64,000 nt of DNA from Nocardiopsis ansamitocini. Its GTDB lineage: Bacteria > Actinomycetota > Actinomycetes > Streptosporangiales > Streptosporangiaceae. Every line of letters starts with the position of its first letter. Position 1 is the stretch's first letter. The DNA lies in the NCBI RefSeq assembly GCF_030268225.1, contig NZ_BSQG01000005.1, positions 372,001 through 436,000 on the forward strand, written 5' to 3'. A program made the position numbers and the translations under genes. The notes below the pieces were generated by a model. That model saw only the letters and a program-made list of their open reading frames with translations, was not told the origin of the DNA and made no database searches. Below are positions 1 to 9,673 of the stretch, one piece after another.

Positions 1-840
1 GGGCTGCTCCAGGGCTATCGGCCGGTTGCGGAGAGCGCGATGCTGGTGCGCGGACGCATCCGAGAGGCCGACCAGATCCGGAAGCGGTTCGGGGCGGTTC
101 TGCCCGTGGAGATCACACACGACGAGTTCACGACCGACGTCGCCGAGAACCGGATTCTGCGGGGGGCCGTGGAGCGGCTGCTCCGGCTCACCGAGGTGCC
201 CAGCGATGTCCGGCGGCGGCTACTGCATCACCGTGCCCGGCTCGCGAAAGTCACCCCGCCGGTCCCGGGGCAGCCGATCCCCGCCTGGCAGCCGTCCAGG
301 CTCAACATCCGTTACCAGCCGGCGCTCCACCTCGCCCGTGCCGTACTGGAGGGCATGTCACCGGAGCACACGACCGGCGAGCTGCGCATCAACGGGTTCC
401 TGTTCGACATGAACCGGCTGTTCGAGGACTTCGTGACCGTCTCGCTGCGCGAGTCGCTGCGCGGAACAGGCCTCACCGGCGTGCTCCAGGACTCCCAGCA
501 CCTCGACGAGGCCGGCCTGATCCGCATGAAGCCGGACTTCGTCCTCTACGGTCCCGCAGGCGTGCCGGTGGCAGTCGCCGACGCCAAGTACAAGGCAGAG
601 AAACGGGCCGGCTACCCCGACTCCGACCTCTACCAGATGCTCGCCTACTGCACCGCCCTCGGCCTGTCCGAGGGGCACCTCGTCTATGCCAAGGGCAATG
701 GCCCCCATACGGCCCACCAGGTGCGACACACCGGCGTCGTCCTGCATCAGCACGCCCTGGAACTCGACCAGGCGCCGACCGGCCTCCTGACCGATATCGC
801 CGCCCTGGCCGATCGTATGGGAACCGGCCCGACCGCATGA
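1..840 (+). CDS. mcrC: McrC-like restriction subunit, 5' end cut off by the window
   Basis: C-terminal part of a McrBC-type 5-methylcytosine restriction subunit McrC; the family supplies the nuclease partner of the GTPase McrB. The frame is open from base 1, and the residues before the first in-window ATG (position 40), GLLQGYRPVAESA, match the usual McrC core. I therefore treat the gene as partial rather than starting at 40. The PD-(D/E)xK nuclease site is visible as RMKPDFVLY followed by VAVADAKYK near the C-terminus (the DxK of DAKYK). McrB would be expected upstream, outside the window. The next gene is pglW after a 366-bp gap, so the gene sits at the edge of a BREX locus in a defence island. 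Whether it works with BREX cannot be seen. Confidence 0.82.
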   Translation, partial: GLLQGYRPVAESAMLVRGRIREADQIRKRFGAVLPVEITHDEFTTDVAENRILRGAVERLLRLTEVPSDVRRRLLHHRARLAKVTPPVPGQPIPAWQPSRLNIRYQPALHLARAVLEGMSPEHTTGELRINGFLFDMNRLFEDFVTVSLRESLRGTGLTGVLQDSQHLDEAGLIRMKPDFVLYGPAGVPVAVADAKYKAEKRAGYPDSDLYQMLAYCTALGLSEGHLVYAKGNGPHTAHQVRHTGVVLHQHALELDQAPTGLLTDIAALADRMGTGPTA

Positions 841-1206
841 TCGGCGGCGAATCGTTCGCCGGAGGAGTCCGCCTCGCACCGAAGCAGTATCAACGGCCGA
901 GGTGTTCGGGCGTGAGCAGGACAAGAACGATCCACCCACGCACTCGCAGATTCGCTACCACCACGGCTAAACTCGTCCTTGCCGGCCTGGCCGAATCTGT
1001 TCACGGTGCCCTTGCCCCGGTCCACCTCCCTCAGCTCCGGCCCACAGGTCCACTGCCGTGGCGGATTCGACCCTCTCGTGTTGTCGGTCCCACCCTTTAG
1101 GATTCGGTCCGAGGGTTCCAGCCGGGCTTCCTGAACGCGCCAACAGGAATGTGGCAGGTAGCGGCAGGTACACACGCGCACAAGCAGCAACAAAACAGGG
1201 AGCCGC
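841..1206. other. Intergenic gap before the BREX operon
   Basis: 366 bp between the mcrC stop and the pglW start. No convincing gene, RNA or repeat is seen. The operon promoter should lie here. The last 40 bp are A-rich (CAAGCAGCAACAAAACAGG) and include a weak Shine-Dalgarno (AGGGAG) just before the ATG at 1207. Confidence 0.5.
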
Positions 1207-4200
1207 ATGCTGGAAGGCCGGTGGACGACGGTCACCGAGTCCGAACACGAGCACGAGCGTCGCGGACTCGAAGCCATCCGCGAGCGCCTGCCGGACAAGG
1301 AGCCGTGGCGCGCCTGGTCGAACTTCACGTTCACCGCGAACAGTGGCCACGTCCGTGAGGTCGACCTGCTGGTGGTAGCGCCGGCCGGGGTGTTCCTGAT
1401 CGAGCTGAAGGACTGGCACGGATCGGTACACGGCGGCGGTAGCGACTGGGTGCAGACCACGCCCGGTGGGTTCAATCGTCGGCACGGCAATCCGCTGCAC
1501 CTGTCGAACCGCAAGGCCAAGGAACTGTCGGGCCTGATCAAAGGTGTCTCCGGTCGACCGGGAGACCACCCCAAGGTCTGGGTGGGCGAGGCGGTCTGTT
1601 TCACCGACGACACGCTCCGGGTGAACCTTTCGACCGCCGACATGAACGGCGTGTTCACGGTCAAGCGACTGGTGGAGATGCTGGCCGAGCCCCCGGGAGA
1701 CGCCCGGCACCGGATCACCGCCCAGACGTCCCGCTATGTCGATACGGCGCTGAAGAAGCTCCGTATCGCGCCGATCCGCCGCCAGTACGAGGTGGGCTCC
1801 TACTCCCTGGACGCCAAAGCGTTCGACTCCGGTCCCACCTGGGCCGACTATCTGGGCCGCCACTCCCAGCTGTCCGATCTGGCGCGGGTGCGGGTCTTTC
1901 TCAGCGAACGCGGCGCCTCCGACGACGAGCGGCGCTCGGTGGAGCAGGCCGCCGCCCGCGAGGCTTCGATACTCAGCCGGTTTCGCCATCCCGGCGCGGT
2001 GCAGCTGAAGAGCTACTTGCCGTCGGGGCATCCGGCCGGGCCGGCGATCCTCTTCGAGCACCACCCGGAGACACTGCGTCTGGACGACTACCTGGTCCGG
2101 CACGGGGACCGTCTGGACCTGAGTGCGCGCCTCGCGCTGGTGCGACAGCTCGCCGAGACGGTGCGTTCCGCTCACTCCCGGCGGGTCCACCACCGCACGT
2201 TGTCGGCGCACGCGGTGCATGTGCTTCCACGCATGCGGGAGTCGGGGGAAGAGCAGCGCTGGCTACGTCCGTGGCTGCAGATCGCGGACTGGCAGATCGC
2301 CACCGGGGAGAGCGTGAGTCGCGGTCGCCCGCTGACCCTGGCTCCGACCAGGGTGTCGGGGGCCCACATCTCGGGACAGGCCGATTCGTACTTGGCTCCG
2401 GAGTTGAGGATTCCGAGAGCCGATCCGGTGCGCCTCGATGTTTATGGACTCGGCGTGCTCACGTATCTTCTGGTGACCGGGCAGGCGCCGGGGGCGAACC
2501 AGAGCGAGGTCATGGCGCGTCTGGAGGCCGGCGAGAGTCTGCGTCCGAGCGCCCTGGTCGACGGCCTCAACCCCGACATCGACGATCTGGTGGAGGCGTC
2601 CACCGCGTACGAACCGGACCGGCGCCTATCGACGGTCGACGACTTCCTGGAGATGTTGGACTACGTCGAGCAGACGTTCGCCGAGGAAGCCCCGGGCGGC
2701 GGGGGCGCAGGCGAGGGTGGGGAGGGCGGTTCGGGAACCGGAACGGGCGGGGAACAGTCCGAGCCGGAGAAGGACCCGCTGGAGGCAGTTGCCGGGGACG
2801 TGCTGGCCAGGCGCTGGGAGGTCGTACGCCGACTCGGTACGGGCTCGACCTCACGGGCCTTCCTCGCGCGGGACCTGGAGGGCGAGCCGCGGCGGAGCGG
2901 CTCCCTGCCGGTGGCGGTGCTGAAGGTCGCGCTGAGCGAGGCCAAGCACACGGTCCTGGATCGGGAGGCAGAGGTGCTGAGCCGTATCCACCGGGACTCC
3001 AGCATCATCTCGCTGTACGAGCGGGAGCCGCTCACACTGGCCGGTCGTCGGGTCCTGGTCCTGGAATACGTGGGCGACAGCCGGGAGCCCAAGGACGGGG
3101 ACGCGGCGAAGGGACCGCGTCGTCGTGAGGACACCGTGGCCCGCCAGCTGCGGGACAACGGCCGCTTGGGCATGGACCAGTTGGAGGCGTACGGAAAGTA
3201 CCTGATCGGCGCGGTGGAACACCTGGAGGCCGAGGGGATCTGGCACCGGGACCTGAAACCGGACAACATCGCGATCCGGATCCGCCCCAACGGCACCCGA
3301 CAACTGGTGTTGATCGACTTCTCCCTCGCCGGGTATCCGGCGAAGGAGATCGAGGCGGGCACCGAGGGCTACCTCGACCCGTTCGTGGGGGTCATCACGC
3401 GCGGCTCGTACGACGGGCATGCCGAGCGCTACGCGCTGGCCGTGACGCTGCACGAGATGGCGTCCAACGAGCTGCCCCGCTGGGGCGACGGCTCGGTCAC
3501 GGCCCGGCAGACGGACGCGAAGGAATGGCCGTTCCCACAACTCGCGGCCGACGCCTTCGAACCGGCCGTCCGGGACGGCCTGATGGCGTTCTTCCGCAGG
3601 GCGCTGGCCCGGAATGTGAAGGACCGTTTCCCGGACCTGAAGCCGATGGAGCGCGCGTGGCAGCGCATCTTCCTGGACGCGCAGCAGACGACGGCACCGA
3701 GCACCGGGCACGGTGCGAAGGGCGGAGCGGTCGCCGGTGCGATGCCGGAGCCACCGATCGGGCGCCAGGACGACGACCTCTCCGCCGAGGAGGTCCTCGA
3801 CCAGCAGGCCGGGCGCGCCGATCGCACAACACCGCTGTCGGTGGCCGGTCTGACGGTCTCGGCGCAGTCCCAGCTGTTCGCGATGGGGCTGAACACAGTC
3901 GGGGACGTCCTGGAGTACTCGACGAAGAAGTTTCTCACCGCACCGGGGATGGGTTCGCGCACCCGGGAGGAGATCCAGCGCCGGCAGAAGGAGTGGAACG
4001 CACGCCTGGGCAAGGCGGCACCGGCTCCGCTCAGCGCGGAGGCCCGCAAAGCGGCCGAGCAGGAGTTCACCGACCTGGAGCGGGCGGTCGCCGACTCGGT
4101 CGCCGAAGCCGACGGGGACGTCACCGACCCGCAGGTGCTGCGCGGTCTGAGTCTGGACGCGCTGGCCGCCCGCCTGGTGCCCAAGCCCTCCGGTGGCAGT

Positions 4201-5847
4201 GCCCGTCCCAACTCCAAGGAACGGGAAACGATCCGGCTGCTGCTGCGCCTGCCCGACGACGCAGGCAAGTTGCCCGGGGATCTGGCGTGGGTCCGCCAGC
4301 GCGACGTCGCCGATGCGGTGGGGCTGACCGCCGGCCGTATCCCGCAGATCGTGAAGAAGGCGCGCGAGCGCTGGTACAAGGCCCCCGCCCTGGAGTTGCT
4401 GCGGGAACAGGTGGTGGAGCTCCTCGCCGAGCGCGGCCGGGTGGCGTCGGTGGTCGAGCTCGCCGACGCGCTGATCGCCCGGCGCGGCACCCAGCAGGTG
4501 GAGCGGCGCGACCGCCGCGCACTCGCCCTTTCGCTGCTGCGCGCGGTGGTGGAGCGGGAGAGTTACGACAACGAGTCCCCGCAGCTCTTCCGCTACTTCC
4601 ACGCTCGACTGCCCAAGGGGACTGATCCGGTACTCGGATTGATCGCCCTGGACGTCCGGGAGGACGTGGACGGCCCGGACACCCCGACGCTGCCCGCCCT
4701 ACAGGACTACGCGCTGTCCCTGGGTGTGCGGGCCGACCGGCTCGCGGGGCTCGAATCCCTGCCGACGGCGAGCACGGTCCTCACCGAGCTGGGCGCGGTG
4801 CGACGTCCGCCGGGCAACCTGGGCTGGGACGAGCGGCGCACCGCCGAGATCGCGGTGGCCGCCTCCACCCGAGCCGCGCTCACCCCGCGTCTGGAGATCT
4901 ACCCGCGCGACCTGGACCTGGTGCGTGCCCTGAGGATCACCCAGGCCGGTGTGGTCGCTGTCCAGCCGGGCATTGAGGAGGAGCGGCAACCGGGTCTGAC
5001 AGTGGACGCCCTGCACAAGCGGGTCGCCACCCGCTTCCCGGACCTGGGCACCGATCCGCTGGCGCCGCGCGAGCTGCCAACGGGCAGTGCCCTGGTCCGC
5101 GATCTGAGACAGGCCGGCTTCGAACTGAAGTTGGCCACCCGTTATGACAAAGTGCTCCGGCTCGTCGCGGACCGCCCGGCCGGGGACGCCACCGCAGGGC
5201 TGACCTCCGCGAGCTGGGGTTCCTCGGCCGCGCGCCGTTCCGCCCCCTCCCAGTACGACGCGGACGCGGCCGTGGCCGCCGCTGTCAAGGCCGAGCAGCG
5301 TCTCGCGCACTCGGCTCGACAGGACGGCTTCCGGGTTCTGACCGTTCCCCAGCGACGCACCGAGGACGCGGTGCGGCGGCTGTCCGGTGAACCGTACGGG
5401 GCTCGGGCGGTGTCGCTGACCGCGCTCTTCGTGGCCGAACTGCGCGGCGTAGTCGGCGAGGCGGCCCGCCCGACCTGGGAGACCGTTCTCAAGGCGGACG
5501 CCGCCGAGCCGGGCAGCCGGGCCCACCAGCAGCTGCGCGTCCGCACCGACAAGGCGTGGGGACGCATCGAACCGCAGCTGCGGGAACGGCTGGCACAGGG
5601 GCACGGTCCGCTGCTGTTGACCGACACCTCGGTCCTGGCCCGGTACGACGCGCTCGACCTGCTCGGGCGGCTCGCGGAGGAGGCACGGCAGGGCGGCAGC
5701 CCGCTGTGGCTGCTCGTGGCCCAGTCCGATCCGGCACGGGCCCCGCGGCTGGCCGGGCAGAGCGTGCCGTACCAGGCGGGGTTCGACGAGTGGATCGTCG
5801 TTCCCGACGCCTGGGTCGTACGCAGACACCTCGCGCCGGACGCCTGA
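1207..5847 (+). CDS. pglW: PglW, NERD and Ser/Thr kinase protein of type 2 BREX
   Basis: Large (1546 aa) kinase component of the Pgl/type 2 BREX phage-defence system. Domains in order: a NERD nuclease-like domain (about residues 10-130) with D53 and the E66-x-K68 pair intact; a first kinase fold (about 210-510) that looks dead because the catalytic HRD loop reads HRTL at 329-332; an acidic Gly-rich linker (about 495-530); a second kinase with G-loop LGTGS at 543-547, K573, and HRDLKPDN from 680, but DFS at 704-706 in place of DFG; a helix-hairpin segment like the RNA polymerase alpha C-terminal domain (about 879-925); then HTH-like segments. PglW of Streptomyces autophosphorylates. First gene of the operon, followed 56 bp later by pglX. 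Confidence 0.93.
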   Translation: MLEGRWTTVTESEHEHERRGLEAIRERLPDKEPWRAWSNFTFTANSGHVREVDLLVVAPAGVFLIELKDWHGSVHGGGSDWVQTTPGGFNRRHGNPLHLSNRKAKELSGLIKGVSGRPGDHPKVWVGEAVCFTDDTLRVNLSTADMNGVFTVKRLVEMLAEPPGDARHRITAQTSRYVDTALKKLRIAPIRRQYEVGSYSLDAKAFDSGPTWADYLGRHSQLSDLARVRVFLSERGASDDERRSVEQAAAREASILSRFRHPGAVQLKSYLPSGHPAGPAILFEHHPETLRLDDYLVRHGDRLDLSARLALVRQLAETVRSAHSRRVHHRTLSAHAVHVLPRMRESGEEQRWLRPWLQIADWQIATGESVSRGRPLTLAPTRVSGAHISGQADSYLAPELRIPRADPVRLDVYGLGVLTYLLVTGQAPGANQSEVMARLEAGESLRPSALVDGLNPDIDDLVEASTAYEPDRRLSTVDDFLEMLDYVEQTFAEEAPGGGGAGEGGEGGSGTGTGGEQSEPEKDPLEAVAGDVLARRWEVVRRLGTGSTSRAFLARDLEGEPRRSGSLPVAVLKVALSEAKHTVLDREAEVLSRIHRDSSIISLYEREPLTLAGRRVLVLEYVGDSREPKDGDAAKGPRRREDTVARQLRDNGRLGMDQLEAYGKYLIGAVEHLEAEGIWHRDLKPDNIAIRIRPNGTRQLVLIDFSLAGYPAKEIEAGTEGYLDPFVGVITRGSYDGHAERYALAVTLHEMASNELPRWGDGSVTARQTDAKEWPFPQLAADAFEPAVRDGLMAFFRRALARNVKDRFPDLKPMERAWQRIFLDAQQTTAPSTGHGAKGGAVAGAMPEPPIGRQDDDLSAEEVLDQQAGRADRTTPLSVAGLTVSAQSQLFAMGLNTVGDVLEYSTKKFLTAPGMGSRTREEIQRRQKEWNARLGKAAPAPLSAEARKAAEQEFTDLERAVADSVAEADGDVTDPQVLRGLSLDALAARLVPKPSGGSARPNSKERETIRLLLRLPDDAGKLPGDLAWVRQRDVADAVGLTAGRIPQIVKKARERWYKAPALELLREQVVELLAERGRVASVVELADALIARRGTQQVERRDRRALALSLLRAVVERESYDNESPQLFRYFHARLPKGTDPVLGLIALDVREDVDGPDTPTLPALQDYALSLGVRADRLAGLESLPTASTVLTELGAVRRPPGNLGWDERRTAEIAVAASTRAALTPRLEIYPRDLDLVRALRITQAGVVAVQPGIEEERQPGLTVDALHKRVATRFPDLGTDPLAPRELPTGSALVRDLRQAGFELKLATRYDKVLRLVADRPAGDATAGLTSASWGSSAARRSAPSQYDADAAVAAAVKAEQRLAHSARQDGFRVLTVPQRRTEDAVRRLSGEPYGARAVSLTALFVAELRGVVGEAARPTWETVLKADAAEPGSRAHQQLRVRTDKAWGRIEPQLRERLAQGHGPLLLTDTSVLARYDALDLLGRLAEEARQGGSPLWLLVAQSDPARAPRLAGQSVPYQAGFDEWIVVPDAWVVRRHLAPDA

Positions 5848-5903
5848 CCTCATCTGTTTCGATTCTTCTTTTGTTTTCTCCCACTTCCCCCCAGGAGCTG
5901 TTC

Positions 5904-8900
5904 GTGATCGACCGCAAGAGCCTCCTCGCCGACTTGCAGAAGCAGGTCAAGACGGCAGAGACCGACCTTGCGCAGCAGGTCGGAGCCGTCCCCGAGGTCG
6001 GATCGCGGCTGCGCGGCGAGTACGACGAGGCCCGGAAGCTGGGCCGTACGGCAGCGACGTGGAACGCCTGGCTCGACGATCGGGTCACCCAGGTCGCGGT
6101 GGCCTGGGTGCTCGGCACGGTCTTCGTCCGCTTCAGCGAGGACAACCGGCTGATCGCCGAGCCCTACATCACCGCCCCGGACGTGGCGGGACGGGAGATC
6201 GCCCAGGCGCGGTACGAGGAGTACCTGGAGAAGGACGCCGACCCGACGTACCGGGGATGGCTGGAGACGGCGTTCGCCGAGCTGGGCGCGGGGCAGGCCG
6301 GGCGGCTGCTCTTCGACCGCGCCCACAACCCGCTGTATCAGATCCCGTTGTCGCACGACGGGGCGGGCGCGCTGCTCACGTTCTGGCGGGAGCAGCGCTC
6401 CGGCGGGGACGAGGGAGACGGTGGGGGCGGCGGCCCCGTTCTCGTGCACGACTTCAGCGATCCGCTGAGCGAGGACGGTACCGAGGGCTGGGACACCCGT
6501 TTCCTGGGCGACCTGTACCAGGACCTGAGCGAGACGGCCCGTAAGACGTACGCGCTGTTGCAGACCCCGGAGTTCGTGGAGGAGTTCATCCTCGACCGGA
6601 CGATGACCCCTGCGGTGCGGGAGTTCGGCTTCGAAGAGCTGAAGATGATCGACCCGACCTGCGGGTCCGGGCACTTCGTGCTCGGCGCGTTCGGGCGGCT
6701 GGTGCGGATGTGGGCCGAGCAACGGCCCGAGGTGGGCGCGTACGAGCGGGTGCGGGCTGCCCTCCTGTCGGTACACGGGGTGGACCTCAACCCGTTCGCG
6801 GTCGCGGTGGCCCGCTTCCGGCTCCTGGTCGCGGCGATGGCCACGAGCGGCATGCGGACCTTCGAGGAGGCGCGGCAGTACGCGTGGCCCATCCAACTGG
6901 CGGTCGGCGACTCCCTCATCCAGGACCGGCAGCTGGAGTTGCAGTTGAGGATCGGGGACGAGGAGAGGGAAGGGGGCCGTGCAGCCGGTGATCCGCTCGC
7001 CAAGTTCTCGTACGCGACGGAGGACGTGCACGAGTACCCGCAGATTTTGGCGCAGGGGCGCTACCACGTGGTGGTGGGGAATCCGCCGTACATCACGGTC
7101 AAGGACAGGAAGCTCAACGAGCTGTACCGGGGGCTGTACAAGGCATGCGCGGGAACGTACGCGCTGTCCGTCCCCTTCGCCGAACGGTTCTTCGAGCTTG
7201 CGAAGCGAGCCGAAACCGATAGCGAGGGTTACGGCATGGTCGGTCAGATCACGGCGAACTCCTTCATGAAGCGCGAGTTCGGCACGAAGCTCATCGAGGA
7301 GTACTTCGCGCACAAGGTCGAACTCACCGAGGTGATCGACACGTCGGGCGCGTACATCCCGGGACACGGGACGCCGACAGTGATCCTCGTAGGACGGCCG
7401 AGAGCGGGAGCGGAGCGGCAGGCGACGATCCGGACCGTACGAAGCGTGCAGGGAGAGCCGTCAGCACCGGAGAAAGCAGAGGAGGGATTGGTATGGCGAG
7501 CAATCGTTCAACAGATCGATGAAGCGACTACCTCCAGCCGCTGGGTTTCTGTAGACGATCTCGATCGGCACCGGTATTTTAGTAAGAAACCTTGGATTCT
7601 TACGACCGGCGGCCTTGAACTTGTACAGAATTTGTCAAACTCAAGCACGAAAAATCTCAAGTCTAAGGTCATGCGTATCGGATTCTACGGCGATACGCAC
7701 GCTGATGATGCTTTAACGCTACCAGGCCGGGCACTGAAGACGCGAAACGCAGAATCTAAATTTGTCAAGCGAATTGGCGTTGGAGATGAAGTGCGTGATT
7801 ACACACTTTCACCCGGCAACCACGCCATCCATCCTTACGATGAAAATCGTAAAATTGTCTCGCTTGACTCGATTCCAAAGATTAAAAAAATTTTATGGCC
7901 CAATCGCAGCGAACTTGGAAGCCGATCCACACCCAGCGGAAAAACTTATTTCACCGAAGGTCGGGAGTGGTGGAGCTGGCATCAACTCCCGAAAGACACA
8001 GGTTCTCATCCATGGTCGATCACTTTCGCTTTCATAGCGACTCATAATCACTTTGTTCTTGACCGGAACAAAAATTCCTTTACCCGCAGCGCTCCAATTG
8101 TCAAGCTTAACGAGACGGCAACAGAAGAGGATCATATTCGGCTTCTTGGGCTACTCAATAGCTCGACGGCCGGATTCTGGCTCAAGATGGTCAGTCACGA
8201 CAAGGGGAGCCAGGGCGTTAATGAAGGCTACAAGTCGCAGGCTTGGGAACGTTTCTACGAATTCACAGGAACTAAGCTCCAAAGGTTCCCTTTCCCTGCC
8301 GAATACCCGACCGCCCTCGCCACCGAGCTCGATTCCCTCGCCCAGCAGCTCTCCGCGACGACCCCGGCCGCCCTCGCCGCCGAGGCCGTCCCCACCTCTC
8401 CGGCTCTCCGCGACGCCCACACCCGCTACACCTCCGTCCGCGCCCGGATGATCGCCCTCCAGGAGGAACTGGACTGGCAGGTCTATTCCCTCTACGACCT
8501 GCACTCCGAGGACCTTCGCCTGCCCGACGTCTCGACCGTGCCCGAACTCGCTCTGGGCGAGCGGGCCTTCGAGATCGTGCTCGCCCGGCGGGTCGCCGCC
8601 GGAGAGGCCAGCGGCGAGTGGTTCACCCGGCACGGCTCCACGCCGATCACGGAGATCCCCGCGCACTGGCCCGACGCCTACCGCGACCTCGTCCAAAAAC
8701 GCATCGACGTCATCGAGTCGAACCGCGCCATCGGCATGGTGGAGCGCCCCGAGTACAAGCGGCGCTGGGCAACCGAGGGCTGGGACGCCATGCGACAGAA
8801 GGCGCTGAAGTCCTGGCTGCTCGACCGGGTCGAGGACCGCGCGCACTGGTTCGACGCCGACGGCGGCCCCACGGTCACCACGCTCGCCCGGCTCGCCGAC

Positions 8901-9650
8901 CGCCTGTCCGGTGACGAGGACTTCGCGGCCGTCGCCGAGCTGTACGCGCCCCGGCAGGACCTCGCGAAAACCGTACGGGAGCTGCTGTCCGAGGAGCACG
9001 TCCCGTTCGTGTCCGCGCTGCGGTACAAACCGGCCGGGCTGAAGAAGCGCGCCGACTGGGAACACGTCTGGGACCTCCAGCGCGACGAGGACGCCGCGTC
9101 CGACGAACCCGCCAAACGCAAGGTCCGCGAGCGGACGCCCGTGCCGCCGAAGTACACCTCCGCAGACTTCCTGAAACCCAGCTACTGGCGGGCGCGCGGC
9201 AAGCTCGACGTGCCCAAGGAGCGGTTCGTGTCGTACGGCACGGTCAACGCACAGACACCGGAACTGTACGGGTGGGCCGGCTGGGACCATCTGGAGCAGG
9301 CCCTCGCCCTCGCCTCCTACATCCAGCAGGCCGGGCTCGGCGACGACGACCTCGTGCCGTACCTGGCCGGTCTGCTCGAACTACAGCCGTGGTTGGAGCA
9401 GTGGTACGGCGAGTACGACCCGGATTTCTCGGCGTCGCCGGCCGCCGAGATCCTGGCGTTCAGACAGCAGAAACAGGGCGAGCTCGGGCTGACCGACGAC
9501 GCGCTGCGGGCCTGGCGCCCGGCCGCCTCCGGTGGGCGCGGCGCGAAGAAGACCGCCGCACCGAACAAGCGCGCCGGCACGAAGACCGTCGCCCCGACGT
9601 CCGCCCCGGACACCGTCACCGACGCCGCAACCGGCGCAGAGACCCGCTGA
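5904..9650 (+). CDS. pglX: PglX, BREX adenine-specific DNA methyltransferase
   Basis: Site-specific N6-adenine methyltransferase that marks host DNA in BREX. It is 1248 aa long from the GTG at 5904 (Shine-Dalgarno AGGAG just upstream). A longer open frame reaching back to 5556 would overlap pglW and is not believed. The SAM motif DPTCGSGHF starts at residue 250 and the catalytic NPPY lies at 393-396. Residues about 525-800 (bases 7480-8300) form the likely target-recognition region. There the DNA turns abruptly AT-rich and the codon use departs from the rest of the gene. The C-terminus is Ala/Lys-rich. No homopolymeric G tract longer than about 5-6 was seen, unlike the phase-variable pglX of S. 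coelicolor. Confidence 0.95.
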   Translation: MIDRKSLLADLQKQVKTAETDLAQQVGAVPEVGSRLRGEYDEARKLGRTAATWNAWLDDRVTQVAVAWVLGTVFVRFSEDNRLIAEPYITAPDVAGREIAQARYEEYLEKDADPTYRGWLETAFAELGAGQAGRLLFDRAHNPLYQIPLSHDGAGALLTFWREQRSGGDEGDGGGGGPVLVHDFSDPLSEDGTEGWDTRFLGDLYQDLSETARKTYALLQTPEFVEEFILDRTMTPAVREFGFEELKMIDPTCGSGHFVLGAFGRLVRMWAEQRPEVGAYERVRAALLSVHGVDLNPFAVAVARFRLLVAAMATSGMRTFEEARQYAWPIQLAVGDSLIQDRQLELQLRIGDEEREGGRAAGDPLAKFSYATEDVHEYPQILAQGRYHVVVGNPPYITVKDRKLNELYRGLYKACAGTYALSVPFAERFFELAKRAETDSEGYGMVGQITANSFMKREFGTKLIEEYFAHKVELTEVIDTSGAYIPGHGTPTVILVGRPRAGAERQATIRTVRSVQGEPSAPEKAEEGLVWRAIVQQIDEATTSSRWVSVDDLDRHRYFSKKPWILTTGGLELVQNLSNSSTKNLKSKVMRIGFYGDTHADDALTLPGRALKTRNAESKFVKRIGVGDEVRDYTLSPGNHAIHPYDENRKIVSLDSIPKIKKILWPNRSELGSRSTPSGKTYFTEGREWWSWHQLPKDTGSHPWSITFAFIATHNHFVLDRNKNSFTRSAPIVKLNETATEEDHIRLLGLLNSSTAGFWLKMVSHDKGSQGVNEGYKSQAWERFYEFTGTKLQRFPFPAEYPTALATELDSLAQQLSATTPAALAAEAVPTSPALRDAHTRYTSVRARMIALQEELDWQVYSLYDLHSEDLRLPDVSTVPELALGERAFEIVLARRVAAGEASGEWFTRHGSTPITEIPAHWPDAYRDLVQKRIDVIESNRAIGMVERPEYKRRWATEGWDAMRQKALKSWLLDRVEDRAHWFDADGGPTVTTLARLADRLSGDEDFAAVAELYAPRQDLAKTVRELLSEEHVPFVSALRYKPAGLKKRADWEHVWDLQRDEDAASDEPAKRKVRERTPVPPKYTSADFLKPSYWRARGKLDVPKERFVSYGTVNAQTPELYGWAGWDHLEQALALASYIQQAGLGDDDLVPYLAGLLELQPWLEQWYGEYDPDFSASPAAEILAFRQQKQGELGLTDDALRAWRPAASGGRGAKKTAAPNKRAGTKTVAPTSAPDTVTDAATGAETR
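7480..8300 (+). other. AT-rich target-recognition segment inside pglX
   Basis: Within pglX the composition shifts at about 7480 (after a codon run typical of the gene) to AT-rich DNA with codons such as aat, att, aaa, ttt and tta, and returns to GC-rich DNA near 8290. The reading frame is continuous. The encoded part sits downstream of NPPY, where PglX/BrxX proteins carry their specificity domain. This suggests a recently exchanged specificity cassette; the boundaries are by eye. Confidence 0.75.
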
Positions 9651-9673
9651 GCAGGGCGAGGAGCAAAGACACC

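Noticed and set aside
5556-5903. Extended N-terminus of PglX
   Set aside because: It would lie inside the 3' part of pglW in another frame; the ribosome site at 5893-5897 favours GTG 5904.
5904-9650. Phase variation of pglX through a poly-G tract
   Set aside because: Known from S. coelicolor, but the longest G runs noticed here are about five, too short to be a clear slippage site.
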